From NCBI RefSeq assembly GCF_003568665.1, contig NZ_QXMH01000002.1:496001-560000 (forward strand): 64,000 nt of DNA, given 5' to 3'. A program made the translations under genes and the position numbers. The notes under the pieces are model-generated. The model was not told where the DNA came from. It saw nothing but the letters and a program-made list of their open reading frames with translations, and made no database searches. The stretch comes from Chitinophaga alhagiae (GTDB taxonomy: Bacteria; Bacteroidota; Bacteroidia; Chitinophagales; Chitinophagaceae). Below are positions 1 through 7,850 of this stretch, in pieces; positions within the stretch are counted from its first letter, which is position 1, and every line of letters starts with the position of its first letter.

Positions 1-1
1 A

Positions 2-1075
2 GGAAAAGTGAAGGAAATTCCCTACCAGGTGGTGGGAAGCATCGCGCAGCAGGAGAAACCGACCAAATTATATTTCAGGGTCCGCAAAGACGGGAAATGG
101 GCCACAGACAGTGTGACCACCCCAGACGGCAGGTTCTTCTTCACCGGCACCGTTCCGGAACCTATGACCGCCCAGCTTTTTGCCTCCATCCCCTCCACGC
201 CTGATAATCCCGCCGGCAGAAAAGAACTGGCCGTATTATTCCTCGGCCCCGGTAAAACCACCGTTAAGCTGGATAACCTGGCAGACAAGCCGGAAGCCGA
301 TGGCACCAAATACCAGGAGGCCTTTAACCGGTTGAACGGTCTTACAGATAACGTGGTGCGCCAGAGCATGGAGCTGAGCAAACAGTACCGGGTGCTCTAC
401 AAGGCCAAAGACGAAACCGGCATGAAGAAGCTGGAAACCCGTTTTGATGAGCTGGAGGCCAGCCGCAAGGCCATTATGCGCAAATACCTGGCAGACAATC
501 CCCAATCGCCCATTGGCATGTACGTGCTCACGCAGGTGGCCGGGTACGAGCTGGATGCGGACGAAGTGGAGCCCATCTTCCAGTCGCTCGCCAAAGAGGC
601 CCGCAAAACGCCCTCCGGCAAACAATTCGCCTACCGGCTTGAATTGGCCAAGAAACTGGCCCCCGGCCAGCCGGCTATAGACTTCAGCCAGAATAACCCT
701 GACGGTAAACCCGTTACCCTGGCCTCTTTCCGCGGCAAATACGTGCTTGTGGACTTCTGGGCCAGCTGGTGCGGCCCCTGCCGCGCAGAAAATCCCAACG
801 TGGTCAGCGCATTCAACAAGTATAAAGACAAAGGTTTTACCGTACTTGGCGTTTCTTTTGACGAAAACAAGGAGAAATGGGTGGAAGCCATTGCCAAAGA
901 CGAACTGGACTGGACACAGGTATCAGATCTCAAAGGCTGGGCCAATGAGGTGGGCAAGCTCTACGGCATCCGTGCCATTCCCCAGAACCTGCTGCTGGAC
1001 CCGCAGGGTAAGATCGTAGCCAAGAACCTCCGTGGCGAAGCGCTGGAAAGCAAGCTGGCGGAGCTTTTTCAATAG
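2..1075 (+). CDS. TlpA-like thioredoxin with DUF4369 domain (5' truncated)
   Basis: Periplasmic thiol-disulfide oxidoreductase of the TlpA/ResA type. The reading frame is open to the left edge, and no signal peptide is visible, although family members of about 370-390 residues normally have one; the true start is therefore probably outside the window and the GTG at 8 is not trusted. Counting from that GTG, residues 1-100 resemble the DUF4369 beta-sandwich, 110-215 are helical, and 225-355 form the thioredoxin fold with the WCGPC redox motif at 254-258 and the cis-proline segment AIPQNLLLD near 325. The role would be reduction of disulfides in exported proteins such as cytochrome c apoproteins; the substrate cannot be told from sequence. 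A strong terminator follows. Confidence 0.88.
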   Translation, partial: GKVKEIPYQVVGSIAQQEKPTKLYFRVRKDGKWATDSVTTPDGRFFFTGTVPEPMTAQLFASIPSTPDNPAGRKELAVLFLGPGKTTVKLDNLADKPEADGTKYQEAFNRLNGLTDNVVRQSMELSKQYRVLYKAKDETGMKKLETRFDELEASRKAIMRKYLADNPQSPIGMYVLTQVAGYELDADEVEPIFQSLAKEARKTPSGKQFAYRLELAKKLAPGQPAIDFSQNNPDGKPVTLASFRGKYVLVDFWASWCGPCRAENPNVVSAFNKYKDKGFTVLGVSFDENKEKWVEAIAKDELDWTQVSDLKGWANEVGKLYGIRAIPQNLLLDPQGKIVAKNLRGEALESKLAELFQ

Positions 1076-1096
1076 TACCGTTGCATTTTAAGATAC

Positions 1097-1127
1097 AAGG
1101 CCGGGGGCAATGCTCCCGGCCTTTTTT
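1097..1127 (+). terminator. Rho-independent terminator after the TlpA-like gene
   Basis: A stem AAGGCCGGGGGCA/TGCTCCCGGCCTT with a very small loop is followed by six T. It ends the transcript of the thioredoxin gene 20 bp after its stop codon. Confidence 0.85.
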
Positions 1128-1225
1128 GATGCCGCATAAGGCCTGTTATGCGCTATAACTCGCAGGACTGTAAAGCAAATTCTGTCATTACATTAACGTA
1201 CCCTGTAAGGTTTTTCAGTATAGAC

Positions 1226-1359
1226 ACCTAGTTCCCACCTATATCACACCTATGTTAGACCTAGTTCCCACCTATATCACACCTATGTTAGACCTAGTTC
1301 CCACCTATATCACACCTATGTTAGACCTATATCCCACCTATATCACACCTATGTTAGCC
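1226..1359. repeat. 33-bp tandem repeat built from 11-bp ACCTA units
   Basis: Four tandem 33-bp units lie at 1228-1260, 1261-1293, 1294-1326 and 1327-1359; the first three are identical and the fourth differs at a few bases. Each unit is itself three diverged 11-mers of the form NNNACCTANNN, so that ACCTA occurs 12 times in a row at exact 11-bp steps (first at 1226, last at 1347). The block lies in a 385-bp gene-free stretch between a terminator and the BlaI-type operators. It can be read through as protein because 33 is a multiple of three, but nothing supports translation. One helical turn per unit would put all boxes on one DNA face. Function unknown. Confidence 0.9.
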
Positions 1360-1422
1360 CCACCTCATTCCCCTGCAATCCCCCCCTTCCCCAAAATTTA
1401 TTTCCCGAATTATTTTGTATTA

Positions 1423-1458
1423 CTACGAAACGTTCGTAGATTTACGACAGACTCGTAA
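1423..1458 (+). promoter_or_regulatory. Twin BlaI-type operators before the BlaI/M56 operon
   Basis: Two copies of the inverted repeat TACGA-N5-TCGTA occur at 1424-1438 and 1443-1457, with centres exactly 19 bp apart. The first extends to CTACGAA-N3-TTCGTAG (1423-1439), the second to TTACGA-N5-TCGTAA (1442-1458), which ends two bases before the ATG at 1461. A degenerate -7-like TATTTTG lies at 1411-1417. BlaI/MecI/CopY repressors bind TAC/GTA dyads and often regulate their own operons; a blaI-like gene lies 1.2 kb downstream in the same operon. That this BlaI binds here is inference. Confidence 0.75.
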
Positions 1459-1460
1459 TT

Positions 1461-2603
1461 ATGAGATGCGTAACAGGATGTTTGGTGTGGCTGCTGGTTA
1501 CTTGTACCGCGGCAGCACAGTACAGGATCACAGGCTCGGTAAAAGATGAAAAAGGCAAACCCTTGCCCTTTGCCAGCGCCTTCCTGAACCAGACCACCCT
1601 GGGAGACCGCACGGCGGAAAACGGGCAGTTCAGCATCAGCAACGTGCCGCCGGGTAAATACGAGCTGATCGTGTCTTACCTCGGGTACGAGCCGCAGTTG
1701 TTGCCTGTGGAGGTGAAAGCGGACCTGGCAGGCATTGCCGTTACGCTGAAACCAAAACCGGATGTGCTGAAAGAGTTTGTGGTGAGGCGGAACGTGGAAC
1801 GGGAGCGCTGGCTGAAAGTATTTGCGGACCTGTTTGTAGGTGAAAGCAGTTTTGCCCGGCAGTGCAAGCTGCTGAACAGCGAAGTGATAGACCTGCAATA
1901 CGATGCTTCACAGCGGCTGCTCACCGCCAGCGCTGATGATTTTGTGGTATTGGAGAACAGGGCGCTGGGGTACCGGGTGAAGTTTTTGCTGATCAGTTTT
2001 GCTTACAATATGAAGTCCGGTTACTCCCTATACTACGGCAACCCCCTGTTTAAGCCCATGAAAGCAAAGAACGCCCGGCAGCAGCGGCAATGGGAGAAGA
2101 ACAGGGAAGCGGCCTACCACGGTTCCACCATGCATTTTTACCGGAGCATGGCGGGCAGGCAGCTGGCGCAAGACGGGTTCAGCGTGCAGAAGATGGTGAG
2201 GAAACCGCGGGTAAGGGATTTTGTGCCACCGTCGCTGCCAGACAGTGTGGGGGTAAAGGTGCAGCAGCCGCGCTTTTTTGACAAGGAGGTGAGTTACCTC
2301 TATACGGCGCAGCTGCCGTATGACAGCCTGATCAAACCCAATGGGGACGGCTACTCCCTCATATTCAGGGATTACCTGTACGTGGTGTATTCCAAAGAGA
2401 AGGAAGACCGGCTGTACCTGGAAAAGCACAAGCCGGCGCAGAAAGCGCGGCCAAGGGAGCAGGTATCCGTGATGCACATGCTGGCGCCTGAAGTGCCGCT
2501 GGACGGGAACGGCAACATCGGCTCACCGGTAGATATTGTGGTAGAGCAGTACTGGGGATGGGAAAAAATGGCGGAGATGCTGCCGCTTGACTATAAACTA
2601 TAA
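1461..2603 (+). CDS. Secreted carboxypeptidase-regulatory-like domain protein
   Basis: First gene of the BlaI-controlled operon, 380 residues. Residues 1-19 form a signal peptide ending in AAAQ. Residues 20-110 are a CarboxypepD_reg-like beta-sandwich of the kind found at the N-terminus of TonB-dependent receptors (start YRITGSVKDEKGKPLPFA, then the NVPPGKYELIVSYLGYE strand pair). The remaining 270 residues lack a barrel or a plug and are not recognised beyond being rich in Lys/Arg/Gln. It probably sits in the periplasm or at the outer membrane. The start ATG lies three bases after the second operator, so expression should respond directly to repressor release. Function unknown; it is the presumed output gene of the BlaI system. 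Confidence 0.8.
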   Translation: MRCVTGCLVWLLVTCTAAAQYRITGSVKDEKGKPLPFASAFLNQTTLGDRTAENGQFSISNVPPGKYELIVSYLGYEPQLLPVEVKADLAGIAVTLKPKPDVLKEFVVRRNVERERWLKVFADLFVGESSFARQCKLLNSEVIDLQYDASQRLLTASADDFVVLENRALGYRVKFLLISFAYNMKSGYSLYYGNPLFKPMKAKNARQQRQWEKNREAAYHGSTMHFYRSMAGRQLAQDGFSVQKMVRKPRVRDFVPPSLPDSVGVKVQQPRFFDKEVSYLYTAQLPYDSLIKPNGDGYSLIFRDYLYVVYSKEKEDRLYLEKHKPAQKARPREQVSVMHMLAPEVPLDGNGNIGSPVDIVVEQYWGWEKMAEMLPLDYKL

Positions 2604-2624
2604 ACAATTCCTTAATTTAATGAT

Positions 2625-2981
2625 ATGGAAAAGCTCACCAAACAAGAAGAAGCGGCCATGCAGGCCATCTGGAAAACCGGGAACGGGTTTGTGAAAGATT
2701 TCCTGGAAGCGCATGCCGCGCCCAAACCTCCCTATACCACGCTGGCGTCTACTATCAAGAACCTCGAAAAAAAGGGGTACCTGGAAGCCCGCAAGATCGG
2801 CAACGTATATGAATATACCGCGTCTATTGAAGAAGGGGAGTACAAGAAAAAATTCATGAACGGCTTTGTGAAAGACTACTTCGAAAATTCCTACAAGGAA
2901 CTGGTCACCTTTTTTGCCCGGGACAAAAAGATCAGTCCCGATGAGCTGAAAGAGATCATCAGAATGATAGAGAAAAAGTAA
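2625..2981 (+). CDS. BlaI/MecI/CopY family transcriptional repressor
   Basis: 118-residue winged-helix repressor. The N-terminus MEKLTKQEEAAMQAIW and the following segment with TLASTIKNLEKKGYLEARKIG match the BlaI winged helix (recognition helix about residues 40-55, wing about 60-70), and the acidic C-terminal helix pair (about 75-118) matches the dimerisation domain that is normally cut by a BlaR1-type protease. It begins 21 bp after the preceding gene and is followed 36 bp later by an M56 protein, the usual BlaI-BlaR1 order. It likely dimerises on the twin operators at 1423-1458 and represses its own operon. Confidence 0.93.
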   Translation: MEKLTKQEEAAMQAIWKTGNGFVKDFLEAHAAPKPPYTTLASTIKNLEKKGYLEARKIGNVYEYTASIEEGEYKKKFMNGFVKDYFENSYKELVTFFARDKKISPDELKEIIRMIEKK

Positions 2982-3017
2982 CAACGCCTATTTGTTCACG
3001 ACCTTAATGCTTGCAGC

Positions 3018-4997
3018 ATGCCTGAATTAATAATATACCTGATCAAAGCCAATATTGCGCTCTGCCTTTTTTACCTGGCCTACCGGCTGGGGCTGCGCCG
3101 GCTTACGTTCTATACGCTCAACCGTTTTTTCCTCATATCCGGTATCGTTTTCTCGTCACTCTTTCCGCTGGTGGATGTGAACGGTTTCTTTTCCCGGAAT
3201 GAAGCGCTGGCCCAGCAGGTGATCACCTACGTGCCGGACCTCAATGCATGGCAGGCCGCCCCCGCGGACGCTTTCTCTCCCTGGGCCCTGCTGGAATGGG
3301 TTTTTTGGGCCGGGGTGGGCGTGATGTTCCTGCGGCTGATGGTGCAACTGGCCTCCCTGTTGCTCCTGCACCGCAAAACTGCGCCGGGAACGATGTTGCG
3401 CCACAACGTTCGTCTCATGGGAAAGCCTATGAACCCCTTTTCATTTTTCCGGAACATATATATCAACCCGTCCCTGCATACAGACAAAGAGCTGCGGGCC
3501 ATCCTCGATCATGAGGCCGTGCACGTGAAGGAGTGGCATTCCGCAGACGTGATGCTGGGAGAGCTGAACAATGTGTTCTACTGGTTCAACCCCGGCGCCT
3601 GGCTGATGAAAACAGCTATCAGGGAGAACCTGGAGTTCCTGACAGACCGCTCCATCCTGCGCTCCGGCATGGACCCCAAGGCGTACCAATACAGCCTCAT
3701 CCAGGTCAATACCTCACAATACGCCGCGGGCGTGGCCAACAATTTCAACTTTTCACACCTGAAGAACCGTATCAGGATGATGAACAAAAGACGGTCGTCC
3801 CGCCTGCATATTTACCGCTATGCCGTGCTGGCCTGCCTGGTTTGCGGGGTGTTGCTCTCCCTGAACTTTACCAAACCCGGCGCCGTGGTGAACAACGTGG
3901 TAACAGACATGAGAACGGCTATCACCGGCTCCGGCGCGGCCGTGAACGAAATGGTAACGGGCGTTGTAACAGAAGTGAGGACCGCCATCAACGGCCCGCA
4001 AAGAGATACCACGCCGGCCAAAAAAGAATTGCTGGAAATAAAGGTGGTGAAAGACACGGTGAAGAAAGTAATGAATACCACCATTATAGAACGCCGTGCA
4101 GACGGGAAAAGAGATACCGTGTATGTAACATCGTCCGGCGCGGATGTAAACCTGAAAGATCAGAACATCGTGATAATAGGCAGGGATACCGGTGTTGCCG
4201 TGTTCAGCGGCAAACCCGTCCGGCTCACCGGCAAGGCGGCTGGTGTTACCATGACCGGGCATCCCGGCAAAGTATCTGAAGTGACCGTTACCGGGAAGCC
4301 TGCCAAAGCAGATGCGGTACAGGTAACCGGCTATGGAGCTAAAACAGTTACCGAGAAAGCCTCCGCCGGCACTGTGCAGGGCCGGCACATGGGAGTGCGC
4401 ACCAGGCCGAACGGTATTTCCCTTCGCGGTGTTGCAGGTGAAAACAAGCCCCTGATAGTACTGGATGGAGAGATCTATGAAGCAGACATGAGCAATATCA
4501 AACCAGATAATATAGAGTCCATTTCCGTGCTGAAAGACAATTCCGCTACCGCCCTCTACGGCAACGCCGGCACCAACGGGGTGATCCTGATCACTACCAA
4601 AACAGGCCGGCGGGGCGCAGACGCTAACGAGCCGGTGGTGGTAGAAGGCAAGCCGCTTGTACTGAAGCTGAACACTACTACCGTAACGGCAGATTCTGTT
4701 AGAACGGTAGTGGGCAAACCGGCCCCGGAGGGGCATGGCGCGGAATCTGTTTCGGCCGTTTACCCCAATCCCACTAACGGGCTGGTGAACGTATCTTTCT
4801 ATGTGCCGAAAGAAGGGAACGGTTTTATGGAAGTGCAGGACATGAAGGGGAAACGGGTATACTATAAATCCCTGCAGGGGTTCTCCGGTACCTACCGGGG
4901 CAGTATAGACCTCAAGAGCCAGCCTGCCGGTACTTACATCCTTAATATTTCTCTGCCCGGCAGTACGCGTTTGACATCGAAGATCGTGAAGCAATAA
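3018..4997 (+). CDS. M56 (BlaR1-like) metallopeptidase fused to TonB-plug-like and T9SS sorting-type domains
   Basis: 659-residue membrane protein. Residues 1-290 are a BlaR1/MecR1-type M56 unit: hydrophobic segments near 4-25, 36-52, 92-112 and 265-283, and the zinc motif HEAVH at 165-169 followed by an NNVFYWFNP stretch. Residues about 290-425 are a low-complexity linker with many Val, Thr and Lys. Residues about 430-535 resemble a TonB-receptor plug (VTGYGAKT, then PLIVLDGEIYE and TALYGNAGTNGVILITTKTG). The C-terminus from YPNPTNG (residue 582) to 659 is a type A C-terminal sorting-like beta-domain, of the kind recognised by the type IX secretion system. The expected job is to sense an envelope signal and cleave the BlaI repressor. 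Both added modules are extracytoplasmic types, so the linker should face the periplasm. A terminator follows. Confidence 0.85.
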   Translation: MPELIIYLIKANIALCLFYLAYRLGLRRLTFYTLNRFFLISGIVFSSLFPLVDVNGFFSRNEALAQQVITYVPDLNAWQAAPADAFSPWALLEWVFWAGVGVMFLRLMVQLASLLLLHRKTAPGTMLRHNVRLMGKPMNPFSFFRNIYINPSLHTDKELRAILDHEAVHVKEWHSADVMLGELNNVFYWFNPGAWLMKTAIRENLEFLTDRSILRSGMDPKAYQYSLIQVNTSQYAAGVANNFNFSHLKNRIRMMNKRRSSRLHIYRYAVLACLVCGVLLSLNFTKPGAVVNNVVTDMRTAITGSGAAVNEMVTGVVTEVRTAINGPQRDTTPAKKELLEIKVVKDTVKKVMNTTIIERRADGKRDTVYVTSSGADVNLKDQNIVIIGRDTGVAVFSGKPVRLTGKAAGVTMTGHPGKVSEVTVTGKPAKADAVQVTGYGAKTVTEKASAGTVQGRHMGVRTRPNGISLRGVAGENKPLIVLDGEIYEADMSNIKPDNIESISVLKDNSATALYGNAGTNGVILITTKTGRRGADANEPVVVEGKPLVLKLNTTTVTADSVRTVVGKPAPEGHGAESVSAVYPNPTNGLVNVSFYVPKEGNGFMEVQDMKGKRVYYKSLQGFSGTYRGSIDLKSQPAGTYILNISLPGSTRLTSKIVKQ

Positions 4998-5056
4998 ATT
5001 CCGGGAAACAGATGGTTACGCCCGCCAGGTAATACATCTTCCTCCGTATTGAAAAA

Positions 5057-5086
5057 GGCTGCTCCTGCAAAGGGGCGGCCTTTTTT
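5057..5086 (+). terminator. Terminator of the BlaI/M56 operon
   Basis: GGCTGCTCC (5057-5065) pairs, with G-U pairs, with GGGGCGGCC (5072-5080), followed by six T. It lies 59 bp after the M56 stop codon. The rest of the gap up to 5163 shows nothing else. Confidence 0.8.
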
Positions 5087-5163
5087 ATTGATATCCGAAC
5101 GGATGGCGCCTGATAGTGCCGCTCCCGCCTTTGTTCTTACAAGGCCTGATCCGGGGCCGCGTA

Positions 5164-6216
5164 TTATTGCTGCGTTTTTGAAACGCTGCGCGCGCAGCGG
5201 AAGCCCAGGTTAGACAGCCCGGAGGTGGGGCTGGTCTTCATCCTGGCAGACACGCGGTAGCCCCTGCAATACTCATCGCTGCACATAAAGGAGCCGCCGC
5301 GGATCACTCTTTTGGGCTCGGGGTCAAGCGGGTCTTGCGGCGTGCTGGCGCCCTGCGGGTTGAGGCTGCCCGGTTTTTCCTGTGCGTAATAGTCGCTGTT
5401 GTACCAGTCTGCCGTCCATTCCCACACGTTGCCGGCCATGTCATACAGCTGATAGCCGTTGGGTGCAAAGGACTTAACGGGCGCGGTACCTTCAAAGCCG
5501 TCTTTTTTTGTGTTCTCATAAGGGAAATGCCCGCTCCAGATGTTGGCTTTGGCCTTACCCTGCTGCGGAATTTCCGTACCCCAGGGAAAGGGTTGCCCCT
5601 TGAGCGCTCCCCTGGCCGCAAATTCCCATTCCGCTTCGGTGGGCAGGCGTTTGCCGGCCCAGGAGGCGTAGGCCTGGGCATCGTTCCAGGAAACATGCAC
5701 TACCGGGTAATTGTCTTTTCCTTCAATATGGCTGTTAGGGCCGTAGGGGTGCCGCCAGTCTGCGCCGCGTACAAAGCTCCACCACTGGCTCACATCGTTC
5801 AGGTCTACCGCGCCCTGCGTGGGCACAAACACCAGCGAGCCGGGCAACAGCATGGCGCTGTCCGGCTCGGGGGAGCCGGGGGGAAGGGTTTGCATCAGCT
5901 CGGCCTTTGAAATAGGCTGTTCCGCTGTGGTCACATACCCCGTGGCCGCCACAAAAGCGCCGAACTCGGCGTTGGTCACTTCGTGCCCGTCTATCCAGAA
6001 AGAATCCAGTTGTACAAGGTGTTGGGGGTATTCATCAGGCATGCCGGTATCATCATCCGCCCCCATGTCAAATGCGCCCCCTGGTATGAGCACCATGGGG
6101 TTGAGCCGGTCCACTACGGGAGGAATGTCTTTTTCGCTGCTGTGGTCACCGCCCGGCTGGCAGGCGGTGAAAATAACTGTAAGGGATATTGCAAAAAGAG
6201 CAGAAACCTGTTTCAT
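5164..6216 (-). CDS. Formylglycine-generating-enzyme-like (SUMF1 fold) lipoprotein
   Basis: 350 residues from the ATG at 6216. An in-frame ATG three codons upstream overlaps a consensus -7 box, so the shorter start is preferred; it gives a lipoprotein signal peptide with lipobox FTAC and lipidated Cys19. The rest is the FGE-sulfatase (SUMF1/EgtB/GldJ-K type) fold: PMVLIPGGAFDMG near residue 45, DGHEVTNAEF, VVHVSWNDAQAYASWAGKRLPTEAEWEFAAR, GNVWEWTADWY, and a C-terminus with GGSFMCSDEYCRGYRVSAR and SNLGFRCA. Both active-site cysteines of true FGE enzymes are present, Cys312 and Cys317, with the same spacing as human Cys336/Cys341. It may therefore be a copper-type sulfatase-activating oxidase in the periplasm, although many lipoprotein relatives (GldJ, GldK) are structural. 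No sulfatase gene is adjacent. Confidence 0.87.
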   Translation of the reverse strand: MKQVSALFAISLTVIFTACQPGGDHSSEKDIPPVVDRLNPMVLIPGGAFDMGADDDTGMPDEYPQHLVQLDSFWIDGHEVTNAEFGAFVAATGYVTTAEQPISKAELMQTLPPGSPEPDSAMLLPGSLVFVPTQGAVDLNDVSQWWSFVRGADWRHPYGPNSHIEGKDNYPVVHVSWNDAQAYASWAGKRLPTEAEWEFAARGALKGQPFPWGTEIPQQGKAKANIWSGHFPYENTKKDGFEGTAPVKSFAPNGYQLYDMAGNVWEWTADWYNSDYYAQEKPGSLNPQGASTPQDPLDPEPKRVIRGGSFMCSDEYCRGYRVSARMKTSPTSGLSNLGFRCARSVSKTQQ

Positions 6217-6222
6217 ACGCCG

Positions 6223-6230
6223 CAAAGGTA
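6223..6230 (-). promoter_or_regulatory. -7 box TACCTTTG for the FGE-like lipoprotein gene
   Basis: On the minus strand the sequence reads TACCTTTG, matching the Bacteroidota -7 consensus TAnnTTTG. The box ends 6 bases before the ATG at 6216, which suggests a nearly leaderless transcript and rules out the ATG at 6225. No clear -33 TTG was found at the usual distance. Confidence 0.5.
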
Positions 6231-6330
6231 CAACGCCGGTTGTTAAATTGTTAAATTCCCGCCGGAAGTTCGGCCATGTCGGTTACATGTTACATCTTAC
6301 AGGAAGAAAACATCAAAAAGGGCATCTGTA

Positions 6331-7722
6331 TTGGACCAGTTCAGCAGCAGCGATTTTGGGGCGGCGTTTAAATGGGGTGTGGCCATTTCCGCCTTTCAGA
6401 ATGAAGGGGCGCACGATGCGCAGGGGAAAGGCATGTCTGTCTGGGACGCTTTCACGGCCCGTAAAGGCAAGATCAAAGACGGCACCCATGCCCGCCATGC
6501 CTGCAATTTTTTTGAGCTGTATGCGGAAGATATTGCGCTGGCCAAACAGATGGGTTTTACGGTGTTCCGTTTCTCCCTTTCCTGGTGCCGCATTATACCG
6601 AACGGTACGGGCGCCGTTAACCAGGCCGGCATAGACTTTTACCACCGTGTGATAGACGCCTGCCTGGCCGCTGGCCTGGAGCCGTACGTGACCCTTTACC
6701 ATTGGGACCTTCCCCAGGCGCTGGAGCAGAAAGGCGGCTGGTGCCACCGGGGCACTGTTTTCGCGTTTGAGGCTTTTGCCGCGCTCTGTGCCCGCGCCTA
6801 CGGCCATAAGGTGAAGAACTGGCTGGTGCTCAACGAGCCTTTCGGGTTCACGTCACTGGGGTATATGCTGGGCGTGCATGCGCCCGGCAAGTTCGGCCTT
6901 TCTTATTTTCTGCCGGCCGTACACCATGTGGCGCTGGCCCAGGCGGAAGGCGGGCGCGCCCTCCGTGCGGAAGCGCCGGGGGCCAGGGTGGGCACTACCT
7001 ATTCCTGTTCACAGATCATCCCCTACACCACCAACAATAATGACCTGCAGGCCGCCCGCCGCGCGGACGCACTGTTTAACCGCCTCTTCATAGAACCGTC
7101 TCTCGGCATGGGGTACCCCGCAGACGCTTTCCCGCTGCTGAAACGGATAGAACGCCGCTATGCGCTTTGGCGGGACTGGGAGAAGCTGCCTTTCCATTTT
7201 GATTTTATCGGCCTGCAGAACTATTTCCCGCTTGTGGTGCGGTACAACGCTTTTATGCCGTACGTGCAGGCGTCCGAAGTGAAAGCACGGTACCGCCAGG
7301 TGCCGCTTACCGGCCTGGGCTGGGAGATCAGCGGGCAGGGCATGTACAGCATCCTGCAACAGTTTGCCGCCTACAAAGGTGTAAAGGAGATCATGGTAAC
7401 CGAAAGCGGCGCTGCCTTTGACGATGTGTTGCGGAATGGGGAAGTGAAAGATGATGAGCGTATCCGGTATTTCCAGGAATATCTGTCCGCCGTGCTGCTG
7501 GCAAAACGTTCAGGCGTGCCTGTTAGCGGTTATTTTGCCTGGACGCTGACAGACAATTTTGAATGGGCGGAAGGGTACAAGGCCCGCTTCGGGCTGGTGC
7601 ATGTAGACTTTGACACGCAGCGCAGAACAATGAAAGACTCGGGCAAGTGGTTCCGTGAGCTGCTGGCGCAGCCCGCGCCGCAAAGCGCAAAAAGACGCGG
7701 CCCGGAGGCGGCGTCCCGGTAA
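6331..7722 (+). CDS. Glycoside hydrolase family 1 beta-glucosidase
   Basis: 463-residue TIM-barrel enzyme that cleaves terminal beta-glucosyl (or galactosyl) residues by the retaining mechanism. The family signature at the start (FKWGVAISAFQNEGA), the acid/base in LVLNEPFG (Glu169) and the nucleophile in VTESGA (Glu358) are intact, as is the C-terminal WTLTDNFEWAEGY substrate-binding segment. There is no signal peptide, so it should act in the cytoplasm on imported disaccharides. The start is a TTG; the family N-terminus begins about ten residues later and no ATG is available, so TTG fits. An AGGAAGA sequence lies 24 bp upstream. It is divergent from the FGE-like gene and stands alone, with no transporter beside it. 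Confidence 0.94.
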   Translation: MDQFSSSDFGAAFKWGVAISAFQNEGAHDAQGKGMSVWDAFTARKGKIKDGTHARHACNFFELYAEDIALAKQMGFTVFRFSLSWCRIIPNGTGAVNQAGIDFYHRVIDACLAAGLEPYVTLYHWDLPQALEQKGGWCHRGTVFAFEAFAALCARAYGHKVKNWLVLNEPFGFTSLGYMLGVHAPGKFGLSYFLPAVHHVALAQAEGGRALRAEAPGARVGTTYSCSQIIPYTTNNNDLQAARRADALFNRLFIEPSLGMGYPADAFPLLKRIERRYALWRDWEKLPFHFDFIGLQNYFPLVVRYNAFMPYVQASEVKARYRQVPLTGLGWEISGQGMYSILQQFAAYKGVKEIMVTESGAAFDDVLRNGEVKDDERIRYFQEYLSAVLLAKRSGVPVSGYFAWTLTDNFEWAEGYKARFGLVHVDFDTQRRTMKDSGKWFRELLAQPAPQSAKRRGPEAASR

Positions 7723-7760
7723 ACATGGCGGTCATCACCGCATGGCGCCACATCGTAGAA

Positions 7761-7850
7761 ACAGACCGGCGGGTAAAGGGAAACCGTTTTTGGGGGAGAA
7801 TGTATAAAGGTTTTGCAAAGCCCCGGTCTCCCGTTTACCCGCCGGCCTGT
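7761..7850. repeat. Long inverted repeat between convergent genes
   Basis: The arms ACAGACCGGCGGGTAAAGGG (7761-7780) and CCCGTTTACCCGCCGGCCTGT (about 7830-7850) are complementary with one mismatch and one bulge and enclose about 49 bp. The right arm reaches the stop codon of the minus-strand barrel gene. It could fold in transcripts from both convergent genes and serve as a terminator or 3' stabiliser; there is no long T-tract. Confidence 0.55.

Noticed and set aside
1226..1359. CRISPR-like array
   Set aside because: The repeats are contiguous, with no unique spacers, and no cas genes are present.
1252..1458. Open frame coding for an 11-residue tandem repeat (MLDLVPTYITP type)
   Set aside because: It exists only because the 33-bp DNA repeat has no stops; no signal, start context or family supports it, and it runs through the operators of the next gene.
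3753..4994. 413-residue open frame on the minus strand inside the M56 gene
   Set aside because: Antisense shadow of a long GC-rich gene; composition (rich in His, Gly, Tyr) is that of a reverse frame and no domain is seen.
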